DNA of 64,000 bases from Chlorokybus atmophyticus (Eukaryota > Streptophyta > Chlorokybophyceae > Chlorokybales > Chlorokybaceae), in assembly GCA_009103225.1 (NCBI GenBank), contig RHPI01001168.1, positions 311,337 through 375,336 on the forward strand, in the 5' to 3' direction. This document shows positions 8,910-17,622 of the stretch, one piece after another. Position numbers and translations under genes: made by a program. The stretch's first letter is position 1. Every line of letters starts with the position of its first letter. The notes beneath the pieces were generated by a model. The model had not been told where the DNA came from and made no database searches. It saw only the letters and a list, made by a program, of their open reading frames with translations.

Positions 8910-11900
8910 GCCACCACGCGTGTACCAGCAACCGCGACAAGGACGGTTTGGACAAAGCCGAGGACAAGGAGGCCCACAAGATCCATCAGGCAGAGGAGCC
9001 CTGGCTGCCCTACGGTCAGGCCCCGCAGATGAGAGTAAAGCAACAGTCTCTCCACGCAAGAGGTTCCGTCGCTTCAAGAGGCTGCGCATCAACGCCAATG
9101 CAGCCATGATCGCCAACCAAGGCAAGCACGTGACCGTCAATGGGCGGGCACCCAAACGCGTGATGCTGGACACTGGAGCACAGCCTGTCATCATTGGGCG
9201 CTACCTCGCACGAGATCTCGGCATCACCAGCGCTGAGCTGCTTCCCTGTCCCTACCAGCTGGACACCGCAACCGGCAACCGCGACAAGGTGCTCGGCCTT
9301 ACCAAGCAGGCTGTGAGCATTCGCCTCACAGGACTAAACCCTTCCCACAGCACCGAGATTGTACAAAGGTGTGTGGTCACCGATGCCGGGTCCTTTGACC
9401 TACTGCTGGGACAGGACTGCAACTTCCCTGTCGGCATGGGGCTGGACTGCTGGACTGAGCAGGCATGGTTTCGACCACATTGGGATGAGGACGATGGAGA
9501 GGAGCAGGGATTCCTACCTCTCGAACTGGTGGCCAAGGACCGCTCGCAACGAAGATCGGCTGCAGCAGCCACCTACAGTCTTACAAAAAGCTCACGTGTG
9601 CCTCGTGCCCGAACGCAGCCGAGGACAACTGCAACGAGCTCGAGCCCGAGCCTAAACGCTGAAGAGGACTCTCCTACACCGTACGATGAGTCTCAGGAGA
9701 CTGTCACCAAAGAAGTGGCCTTTCAGGAGCCATCCGAGCGTCGCTGGAGCGCACAAGTAGCAGCACACATGCTGCTGACCAGGCCTCAGCTCACTGCACA
9801 CTTCCCTGTCTACAAAGACCAGGCTACAGTGCAGGAGCAGTACCACATAGCTACGGGAGTTGTGGAGTTCCACATGTTCCGCCGACAACAAGGCATCACC
9901 GTGCTGGAGCTGTTCGGAGGCATAGGCAGTGGGCTTGCGGCTGTCCTCAACACAGGAACAACAGTCACCAAGTACCTCTACTGTGACCCTGACCCTCATG
10001 CACAGGAGGCTCTGAGCCATCATTTACGACAGCTGCACCAGCGCTACCCGCAGCAGCTACCACTGTCGGCACTGCAAGGGAGCCAGAAGGCTCTACCGCA
10101 GGACATCCGCTGGATTACCAAGGATCACCTGCAGGCAGTCGGCAACATTGACCTGCTGATAGCAGGGTGGGAGTGTCAAGGGCACTCCAGGGCAGGCAGA
10201 GGCCAAGGGCTCTCGGATCCTCGCTCACAGCTGTTCTGGGAGCTAATGAGAGTCATCAAACTCCTACAGATCAGTCAGATCGCTAGGCCCTTGGGGTACA
10301 TCATCGAGAATGTGCACTCCGAGGATGACAAGCGGCATCACGTCGCCAAGGCCTATCGGCAAGTATGCTCCTTGCTGGGGCATCCTCTCAAAATCAACGC
10401 CGCGCGTCATGGATCTCGTGCACACCGCGTCCGCGCCAAGTGGACCAACCTGGCCATTGTGGAAGACCTGTTTCTGGCAGAGTACCTATACAGCAATCGG
10501 CCACGAAATCTCGTCGTCGATGACATCCTGGACCCTGGACGCACAGCGCAACCAGTCACACGCCTTGACCACCACCACTTCTACCAGTGCAACCAGCCTG
10601 GTCAGCCGCGCCGCGCGCTACCCACACTTGTATCCTATCCAGGCTCCTACGCGTTCCGCAATGCAGGCGACGGCATGGTGTTGGACTCCAACACTGGACA
10701 GCTGGAAGAACCCAATGCCCGCGAGCGCGAGCGTGCTATGGGATTCTTTCCAAGCAGCATCACAGGCTCCACGCTGACAACCAGTCAACAATGTCAGTTG
10801 TTGGGGCGCGCCATGGATCAGAACAGCATGGTGTGGTACTTGGAAATGTGCTTTGCTCTCCAGGACCGCCATGTGTCCTTCCAGGAGCTCGAACACCTGG
10901 CTGGGGGGTGGATTGCTCGCTTTTCAGAGACCAAAGCAGCACACACCGCCCTCGAGACCGCCCACATGGAGGAGCAGGCAGCAGTTACTGTGGAAGACAT
11001 TCCAGTGGTCGCCAACGCTACCTCATGGTCCCACGCCATTGGACCGCTGGCCACAGGCCAGACTCGAGAGCAACTCGAGGCTCTCCTCAACAAGTGGAGG
11101 AGCCAATTCAGTTTCAGTGTGAAGGAGCTGGGCATCTGCTCAGCATACCAGATGGACATTGAACTAGTGGACACCGAACCGGTGTTCAGAAGACAGTACC
11201 GCCTCTCCAAGCTAGAAGAAGACTTGGTGGAACAGAGGTGCAAGGCGCTGCTAGATGCAGGCCTATTCGAGGAGTCCACATCGGACTTTGCGGCCGCGAC
11301 CGTCATGCCCGTGAAGAAAGATTCAGCAGGCAACTGGACAGACCGGCGCATGTGTGGCGACTATCGCCCCCTCAACAACAAGACCAAGCAGGACAGGTAT
11401 CCAATGCCTACCGCAGAAGGCATCTTTGACGATGTAGGAGAATGCACGGTCTTTAGCATCTTGGATATGCGCCAAGGGTACAACCAGATCGCCATCAAGG
11501 AGGAGGACAAGCACAAGACTCCCTTTTGGGGAAACCGGCAGTTGTACCAGTGGAAGGTCATGCCCTTCGGGCTGAAGAACGCTCCGGCCAAGTTCCAGCG
11601 CGTCATGGACAAAGCCCTCAAGGGGTTGGACTTCGCACGCTGCTACATCGACGACATCCTCATCTTCAGTCACAGCAATGAGGAGCATCTCCAGCACATC
11701 CGATGTCGAGTCGAAGAGGTGCTACAGAGNCGATGTCGAGTCGAAGAGGTGCTACAGAGGCTGAAGGAAGTCGGGATGACGGTGCACCCTGACAAGTGCA
11801 CCTTCTTCACCCACAAGGTATCCTATCTAGGACACATGATTGTGCCCCATGGTGTGTACGTACAGCAGGCCAAAGTGGAGGCACTGGTGGCTATCCCTGC

Positions 11901-12036
11901 CCCCACAGACCTCACGCGGCTGCGGGCCTTCCTCGGCCTTGCCANTGCAGTGGGCTTGCGGCTGTCCTCAACACAGGAACAACAGTCACCAAGTACCTCT
12001 AGTGTGACCCTGACCCTCATGCACAGGAGGCTCTGA
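8644..12036 (+). CDS. Pol polyprotein, part 1: protease, cytosine methyltransferase, reverse transcriptase
   Basis: The frame is +1 relative to gag. A Pro-rich and Arg-rich linker leads to a retroviral-type aspartic protease with the active-site motif DTGA (about 9169-9180). The DNA methyltransferase domain follows (about 9895-10860; see its own entry). The reverse transcriptase begins near 11190 and shows the motifs PVKKDSAGNW, CGDYRPLN, SILDMRQGYNQI, MPFGLKNAPAKFQRVMD and the catalytic YIDDIL (11644-11661), all typical of Ty3/gypsy. A 30-base duplication sits around the N at 11730. From 11946 the frame enters a misplaced methyltransferase fragment and ends. In life the protease would release the enzymes, and RT would copy the element RNA in cytoplasmic particles. 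The ATG given is the first in frame; real synthesis probably uses a +1 shift from gag. Confidence 0.85.
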   Translation: MPQNHRYIDVDNNATATWEGTLVREAAHAVRWTYAEEQAAREAVPQTPGPPGFPPQPLATPPGMTTAAQRVNPPAPPLGQVAAAPPVPRPPRVYQQPRQGRFGQSRGQGGPQDPSGRGALAALRSGPADESKATVSPRKRFRRFKRLRINANAAMIANQGKHVTVNGRAPKRVMLDTGAQPVIIGRYLARDLGITSAELLPCPYQLDTATGNRDKVLGLTKQAVSIRLTGLNPSHSTEIVQRCVVTDAGSFDLLLGQDCNFPVGMGLDCWTEQAWFRPHWDEDDGEEQGFLPLELVAKDRSQRRSAAAATYSLTKSSRVPRARTQPRTTATSSSPSLNAEEDSPTPYDESQETVTKEVAFQEPSERRWSAQVAAHMLLTRPQLTAHFPVYKDQATVQEQYHIATGVVEFHMFRRQQGITVLELFGGIGSGLAAVLNTGTTVTKYLYCDPDPHAQEALSHHLRQLHQRYPQQLPLSALQGSQKALPQDIRWITKDHLQAVGNIDLLIAGWECQGHSRAGRGQGLSDPRSQLFWELMRVIKLLQISQIARPLGYIIENVHSEDDKRHHVAKAYRQVCSLLGHPLKINAARHGSRAHRVRAKWTNLAIVEDLFLAEYLYSNRPRNLVVDDILDPGRTAQPVTRLDHHHFYQCNQPGQPRRALPTLVSYPGSYAFRNAGDGMVLDSNTGQLEEPNARERERAMGFFPSSITGSTLTTSQQCQLLGRAMDQNSMVWYLEMCFALQDRHVSFQELEHLAGGWIARFSETKAAHTALETAHMEEQAAVTVEDIPVVANATSWSHAIGPLATGQTREQLEALLNKWRSQFSFSVKELGICSAYQMDIELVDTEPVFRRQYRLSKLEEDLVEQRCKALLDAGLFEESTSDFAAATVMPVKKDSAGNWTDRRMCGDYRPLNNKTKQDRYPMPTAEGIFDDVGECTVFSILDMRQGYNQIAIKEEDKHKTPFWGNRQLYQWKVMPFGLKNAPAKFQRVMDKALKGLDFARCYIDDILIFSHSNEEHLQHIRCRVEEVLQXRCRVEEVLQRLKEVGMTVHPDKCTFFTHKVSYLGHMIVPHGVYVQQAKVEALVAIPAPTDLTRLRAFLGLAXAVGLRLSSTQEQQSPSTSSVTLTLMHRRL
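9895..10860 (+). other. C5-cytosine DNA methyltransferase domain within Pol
   Basis: The conserved blocks appear in order. Motif I is VLELFGGIGSG (AdoMet binding, 9901). Motif IV is AGWECQGHSRAG (about 10160), with the catalytic Cys preceded by Glu instead of the usual Pro. Motif VI is the ENV triad in YIIENVHSED (about 10297-10326). A motif VIII-like block, SRAHRVRAKW, carries paired Arg (about 10411-10440). A variable region follows, then a motif X-like LLGRAMDQNSMVWYL near 10800. All catalytic positions of the family are present, so activity is plausible. It would transfer a methyl group from AdoMet to C5 of cytosine in DNA. The combination with RT in one frame makes this a captured host or viral enzyme. 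Which DNMT subfamily it derives from cannot be settled by eye. Confidence 0.85.
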
Positions 12037-12662
12037 GCCATCATTTACGACAGCTGCACCAGCGCTACCCGCAGCAGCTACCGCTGTCGNAAAGGACACC
12101 GAGTTCTTGTGGAAGGAGGCACAACAGGAGGCCTTTCAGGAGCTGAAGCTCCGCCTCACCACAGCTCCCATTCTGCGACGCCCTGACTACACCAGGTCGT
12201 TCATCCTGCACACAGACTGGAGCAAGCTCGGCATGGGGGCCGTGCTCGTACAGCATGACAACAANACAAGGGAGCCAGAAGGCTCTACCGCAGGACATCC
12301 GCTGGATTACTAAGGATCACCTGCAAGCAGTCGGCAACGTTGACCTGCTGATAGCAGGATAGGAGTGTCAAGGGCACTCCAGGGCAGGCAGAGGCCAAGG
12401 GCTCTCTGATCCTCGCTCACAGCTGTTCTGGCAGCTAATGAGAGTCATCAAACTCCTACAGACCAGGCAGATTGCTAGGCCCTTGGGGTACATCATCGAG
12501 AATGTGCACTCCGAGGATGACAAGCAGCATCACGTCGCTAAGGCCTATCGACAAGTATGCTCCTTGCTGGGGCAACCTCTCAAAATCAACGCCGCGCGTC
12601 ATGGATCTCGCGCACACCGCGTCCGCGCCAAGTGGACCAACCTGGCCATTGTGGAGGACCTG
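11946..12662 (+). pseudogene. two fragments of a second, decayed methyltransferase copy interleaved with pol
   Basis: Segments 11946-12089 and 12266-12662 match the methyltransferase region at about 9928-10068 and 10074-10471. They would lie almost end to end if joined. Between them, 12091-12264 is RNase H sequence. All junctions are single Ns. The copy carries two nonsense changes relative to the intact domain: Tyr to TAG at 11999-12001 and Trp to TAG in motif IV at 12359-12361. Another copy's contig seems to have been woven into the gaps of this one, removing the part between RT and RNase H and the middle of RNase H. Confidence 0.75.
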
Positions 12663-12663
12663 N

Positions 12664-14486
12664 AAAAGTTAGCACGATGGGCGCTGCTGCTACAGGAGTA
12701 CGACTTCGAGGTGGAACACCGCGCAGGCTTTGCCAACCAGGATGCGGATGGCCTCAGCCGTAACCCCCACCTCAGCACCAACGACGCCACAGGCGCCCGA
12801 CATGAGTTGGGTCCTACAGCTGCACCTTCAGGTGTGGCCACCATGTTCGCTGTCGCTGCGCTACGCTCGGGACGCAGGACTCAGACCGCTGAGGCAGCAA
12901 CGGACGGGGACATGCCCGCTCTCGAGCCCGCCATCACCACCACCGATCCTTTATCAGAAGAAGCAATCGCTGCCGACCCTGAGGTGGATGATGAGGAGCT
13001 GGCACCCACCGACACACGACAAGACATCTGGCTGGACGAGCCACCCCTCGCACTGCTTCAGACTGGACAACTTCCAGCAGGCATGAGCGCACGCGAGAAG
13101 GACCGCGTCCGACAACGCACTCAGCGTTACCGCTGGGCCAACGACAGGCTGTATCGACGGATACAAGATGCAGATCAGGAGGTCCCCACACCAGCTGCAC
13201 GTGAAGGCATCATCTCCTCCCTTCACACCGAGCTCGGGCACTTCGGTGTCAAGTGCACGGTCAGCCTGGTCAGGACCCAGTACTGGTGGTATGGGGTGCA
13301 CAGACAGGTGCGGGAGTTCGTCAGCAACTGTCAGCAGTGTGACATGATTCGCGCCAGCCTCAACACGCGCAATGCCACCTTGCATCCCCTTCCCATTTCC
13401 GGGTTGTTCTACCGCTGGGGACAGGACATCCTCGGAGACCTAGCGCCCTCAGCGCGAGGCAACCGCTACATCCTCGTCATGATCGAGCACTTCTCCAAGT
13501 GGGTGGAGCTGGTGCCCCTGCCCGACAAGAGCAGTGAGGGAGTAGCCCAGGCTTTCCTCTCCCATGTACTCGGACGCTTCGGCAGCTGCGCTGAAGTCAT
13601 CACCGACCAGGGTACGGAGTTCAGAGGAGCCTTCGACAAGCTTATCGACAGATGCTTCATCGACCACCGTCGCACCTCACGCGACCACCCGCAGGCCGAC
13701 GGCCTCGCCGAGCGTACCGTGCAGACCATCAAGAAGGCACTGCGCAAGTACGTCCTTGCCTACGAGAAGAATACCTGGGATGATCACCTCCCATGGGTAG
13801 CAATGGGCTACCGGCTGTCCAAGCAGGCAGCCCTGCGAGAGTACAGCCCATACTATCTACTGTTCGGAAGGCAGCCATTGCTCCCTTTCCGCGCACAGCA
13901 GGAGGTCGACAGAGTGGTGGACAATCTCGACAACCCCGACGAGATGTTGTATGATCTGACAGTGCGCAGTGCGCTGTTCGAACACACAGTCCCCATGGCC
14001 TTCAACAACCTGCGCATCGCGCAGCACCGCGACACGCTGCGTTACGAGCGTGTGCGCAGTGGTTTCTACAAGGAGCGGGAGCGCCGCTTCGAGTCAGGAG
14101 ACTTCGTCTACCGTATGGCGTCTACACGCGACACCCTCGATACCTCCGTCGGGCGTGCTGTCTACAAGGTATTGAAGGTGCACCCCACAGGGGTACTGGA
14201 CCTGTTGGGACAACGAGGCGAGCGCATGAAGGACAACATGGTCAACTGCGCGCCCTGTCATCTCCCCTACATTGCTGGCTTCACCAAGATCCAGCACCCG
14301 CGTCCGCTGCGCAGCACCCGATGCGAGAAGTGTGGCAGCGCCGACGACGACCCATTGATGATGTTATGCGACGGCTGTAATCAAGGCATGCACTGCTACT
14401 GCCTTGACCCTCCACTGGACGCAGTACCCTTGTGGGAGTACTGGTGCGATGACTGCCGCATCAACGGTCCCCCACACAGTCGGTAG
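12664..14486 (+). CDS. Pol polyprotein, part 2: RNase H tail, integrase, PHD finger
   Basis: The frame resumes after the N with the end of RNase H and the usual gypsy linker (VEHRAGFANQDADGLSR). Integrase follows with an HHCC zinc-binding N-domain (H-X3-H in HTELGHFG, C-X2-C in NCQQCDM, 13228-13345). The catalytic core shows D in DILGDL (13426), D in TDQGTEF (about 13600) and E in AERTVQTIKK (about 13708): a complete D,D-35-E type triad. A PHD finger closes the protein in place of the chromodomain seen in many gypsy integrases. Integrase would insert element cDNA into nuclear DNA. The open frame formally extends upstream to 12438 through the misplaced methyltransferase fragment. The stop codon is at 14484-14486, just before a G-run. 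Confidence 0.85.
14317..14460 (+). other. PHD finger at the integrase C-terminus
   Basis: The cysteines follow a Cys4-His-Cys3 pattern: CEKCG, then MLCDGCNQGMHCYCLDPPL, then YWCDDC. The LCDGC core, the HCYCL block and the closing WxCxxC are diagnostic of PHD zinc fingers. PHD fingers usually bind the histone H3 tail, so inference suggests a role in choosing the integration site. The aromatic residues for methyl-lysine recognition cannot be assigned confidently by eye. Confidence 0.85.
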
Positions 14487-14517
14487 GAACTGAGTTCTGG
14501 AGCAGAGGGATGCCCCA

Positions 14518-14532
14518 GAATCTCAGGGGGGG
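14518..14532 (+). other. possible polypurine tract
   Basis: A short purine run including seven Gs (near cagggggggtgg) lies about 40 bases after the pol stop, where the plus-strand primer of an LTR element is expected. The bases after it, tggcttgttgac, also occur in the leader at about 3211 and 4321, but the match ends after 13 bases, so an LTR is not demonstrated. Confidence 0.3.
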
Positions 14533-16203
14533 TGGCTTGTTGACTGTGTGCACTACGACACAGTCTGTACACAAAGGTGGCAAGCGGCATCCGCTCGTCC
14601 ACTGCACTGAACACCGCGTAGGCTCATCTTCAAGCCTATGCCCACGATTGGGGGGTTGACTTTTGCTTGCATGACTCCAATGCAATGCACGGCACTAGCA
14701 TGCGGGCAGCACTAGCACTCCTCCGCAGCCTGTCCGAGACAAGGTTGCCCTCGACCATGACAGGCACGACAACTCTCCAGATCAAGATTAGCTGCTATTA
14801 CAACGATGTTTACCACAAAGCCTCAACTACAAACAGCTAACCATTGGGTATAAGGAAGGCAAAGAGTCAACAAAGTATCGTCTTTAAGCGCGGAAGAGAG
14901 AAACTTGCATTACCAACTGACTAGTTGAGAATGCTAGCTGGGTACTTCTACCATTGTGCAGTCACAACAATTGTAACTGCCGTAACCGTCCGTCTGCTTA
15001 AATCTAGTTCGTTAATTTGCGCAGAAAGCTATAGAGGCTTCTAAGTCGTTAATGATGACTGCAGTCGATCGGGATGTAGACCTCGTTCCGCCACTGCATC
15101 ACGATAGCTGAGTTGGCGGTCTTTTAAGGCAGGGTTTTGCTTTGGCCGCTTGCGCATGGTCGTGCATGATGACGGACGCGGGCACCTCTCAAGCGTATGA
15201 GCACGCGAGGGAGGAATTAAGGCGCCGGCTCAGGTGTCAGCATTATGTCTGGCCTGGTGTGGGCGCGGCGAGGGAGGCCCTAGTAGCTAACATAGCCGCA
15301 GCGCCTCGCCAGTATGTATAGCCTAAGCGCGGGGAGGTGCCTGCAGCGGGTGCAAGCCGCATTGATCATGAAGGGGAGCTCAACCCTTGTGTGTGAGTGG
15401 TTCGGTAGCCCCGGTAATGAGCGATCTGATAGCATATGGGCGGTGTATAATCCGCCCGCCATGTCCTCCTGAGTACTGGACCCCTCTCCGTAAGCGTGGC
15501 CACTGCGTTCCACAACACATGCCTAGCGTGATAGGTGTGTGGGGTTGTCACATATAGTGTCAATGCCTAGTGACTGACACAGCGTGTAGGGAGGACCTCG
15601 GTAGGCCTGATCCCCGTGGACGCTATAGATAGATCCTCCTCTGCTTTTGTTGGAGGGTGTGGAGCGGCGATGGTGTCCTACTCCCAACGTACCCTTCCCC
15701 GTTGTCCATTCCCTTTAGCCTGTTCGTACATCTGTCGCGACCGGCACAAGGTCTTCCCGTAGAAGCTGTGCCCATGGTGTGGACAGAGGCGATGCTTGCG
15801 AGGTTGCCTCACCACCCTGCGCTCTGCCATCTGCAGGCATGGTGCGCTCCCTACTAGTAGTCACAAGAGCGCCACGGACTGGCAATGGCACAGCCTCCCG
15901 TCGTCTTGAACAGGTGTACATACACTTAGGTACACATGTATACACGGAGCATCCTTTGCTTGTATGCGGTAGCCCTGTTGATGTGTGTGTTCCTGAATGC
16001 TTGTAACCTTCCTCAGTCAGCTGAGTGCAATGATGTGTGTGTCGAGTGCTCATGGCAACAAGTGCTCATGGCATGACACATTGCTGACATATGTATATAC
16101 ATAATATCATCAGCCATGATGGTGTACGAGGCAAACAAATATGAGTTGTGTGCATGCATGACACATGCAGACAAAAATGTAGACCAAAAAGGCATACACA
16201 ATC

Positions 16204-16236
<33 letters not shown>

Positions 16237-17622
16237 CCCCAAGACTTGGTTAGCCAATGAACCAGAAGAATTGCGGCACAAAGGCACTCTTCTTCTGTGT
16301 AGCAGAAAGGGCTGAGACNCCGTTACTACCAGGCTTATTGTACCACGCCGCGTGCTTTCCCTTAAATATCCACCCAAAAGCGCTTGAAAAGAATGCATTC
16401 TGCGGGACAAGTTATTTTCCCGCTATCGCTCGATTAAGTTTCATGCAGACAATCAAATATGTCTGAAATTTTTGCCGCAATAACGCATTATGAGGCTCAT
16501 AATTCGAACATTATAAAAGTTGCGTTTTGTGTAACTTTATATTGGTTATGATGTCGTCGTTGAGTACATGACTTAATGAAAAGTTTTGATAACTCACTGT
16601 ACTATGCTATCGACTTACATCTGAAATTCAATCACGTATGCTTATGTTGCATTGGATAATGGTGGTAAGTTGCAAGTAACTTTATCAAAATCAAAAAACG
16701 TGCATTCACTATAAATGTGCAAGCGTTTCAAGTGCATAACATTAAAAATAAGTTGTTTACATAAGTTGTTTGGAGCCTTTCATTGAGCAGCATTACACTT
16801 GGCCTGACGATAGGACAATGCATGAATCAAGTGCAATGCCGCTTTAACCAAATGAATACATGAATACATGATTTCACACCTGTGTCAAACATTGTATGTA
16901 TGCCAAGCATCCCACACACATTGCATATACCACTCCAGACATATTGACTGTTACATATCATTAATGACAATCGGTAGCATGAGGTTGTTATGTAGATATG
17001 TACATATTGCAAACAAGCAAGCATGCGGAATTAAGCACAACCAACAAACTTATGTACTAGGTGCAACGGTTAAGTGCAACGGTCACATTCATACATGATA
17101 TGGCATTACGTATACAAAAGGTGTATCATACACCGGGTGTCACTTTGCCTGAACCATCACATGCATTCATGCCGCATATGGCATAATTATAGCCAACACA
17201 TTCTGCAGCAGTCACACGCTCAAAACATCAACACTCTGCCAGCGTACAGCCACCGGGTTCACATCCACTACATTCTTTACTACTACACTACCATTAAACC
17301 ACCCACCCCATTAGACGTGCATGCACACGTGTTAGTAATCAATTACCCGCCCACATGGGCCGGGGTTGGTCCTTGTCGATTGCATACTAATTGAAGCAAC
17401 ATGGTTTGTACCTCATGCATTCTTTAATCCTGGAATTGCGGCATTACCATACATGCTCGTCACAACTCGTACAAGTGCTCACACCACTACCAACTCAAGT
17501 GATGGTAACGCTTGTGGCAATTGTTGACATCATGCAGCTGCACCGCAATACACCTTACAAACCACCTACCCTCTGGCTGCACATAGAGCCTACCTGCAAC
17601 ACTCCGGGCCTCGGCAACCGCC
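14533..17622. other. intergenic, no gene recognised; composition change at about 16.3 kb
   Basis: No family-like open frame was found on either strand. The part up to 16.2 kb is moderately GC-rich. After the poly-G run and the N at 16319 the sequence becomes distinctly AT-rich until about 17.4 kb, suggesting two contigs of different character joined here. The last part is the downstream flank of the minus-strand BOP1 gene. Confidence 0.5.
16206..16234. repeat. 29-base homopolymeric G run
   Basis: An uninterrupted run of 29 guanines is bounded by ccc on the left and accccc on the right. Such a run could form G-quadruplexes. It is also a frequent sequencing and assembly breakpoint, and the N at 16319 lies only 85 bases away. 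Confidence 0.9.

Larger units (their letters stand above)
2987..14532 (+). mobile_element. Ty3/gypsy-type LTR retrotransposon with DNA methyltransferase and PHD finger
   Basis: The order leader, gag with CCHC knuckles, aspartic protease, cytosine methyltransferase, reverse transcriptase, RNase H remnant, integrase, PHD finger is read on the plus strand. Integrase downstream of RT/RNase H defines the Ty3/gypsy order. The methyltransferase and PHD finger are additions to the normal set. Gag and pol lie in different frames that overlap near 8640. The copy as assembled cannot be active: RNase H is interrupted at N-bounded joins and no 3' LTR was identified. Duplicated blocks next to the Ns suggest scaffolding errors between near-identical copies, so the true element may be shorter and more intact. 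The left boundary is uncertain; the right one is put at a G-rich tract after the last stop codon. Confidence 0.85.

Noticed and set aside
12266-12662. A second functional methyltransferase domain in pol
   Set aside because: It is bounded by Ns, carries a stop in motif IV, and lies inside RNase H, so it is better explained as a misplaced fragment of another copy.
14487-14760. 3' LTR of the retrotransposon
   Set aside because: Only a G-rich tract and a 13-base match (tggcttgttgac) to the leader were found; no longer repeat of the 5' region could be seen.
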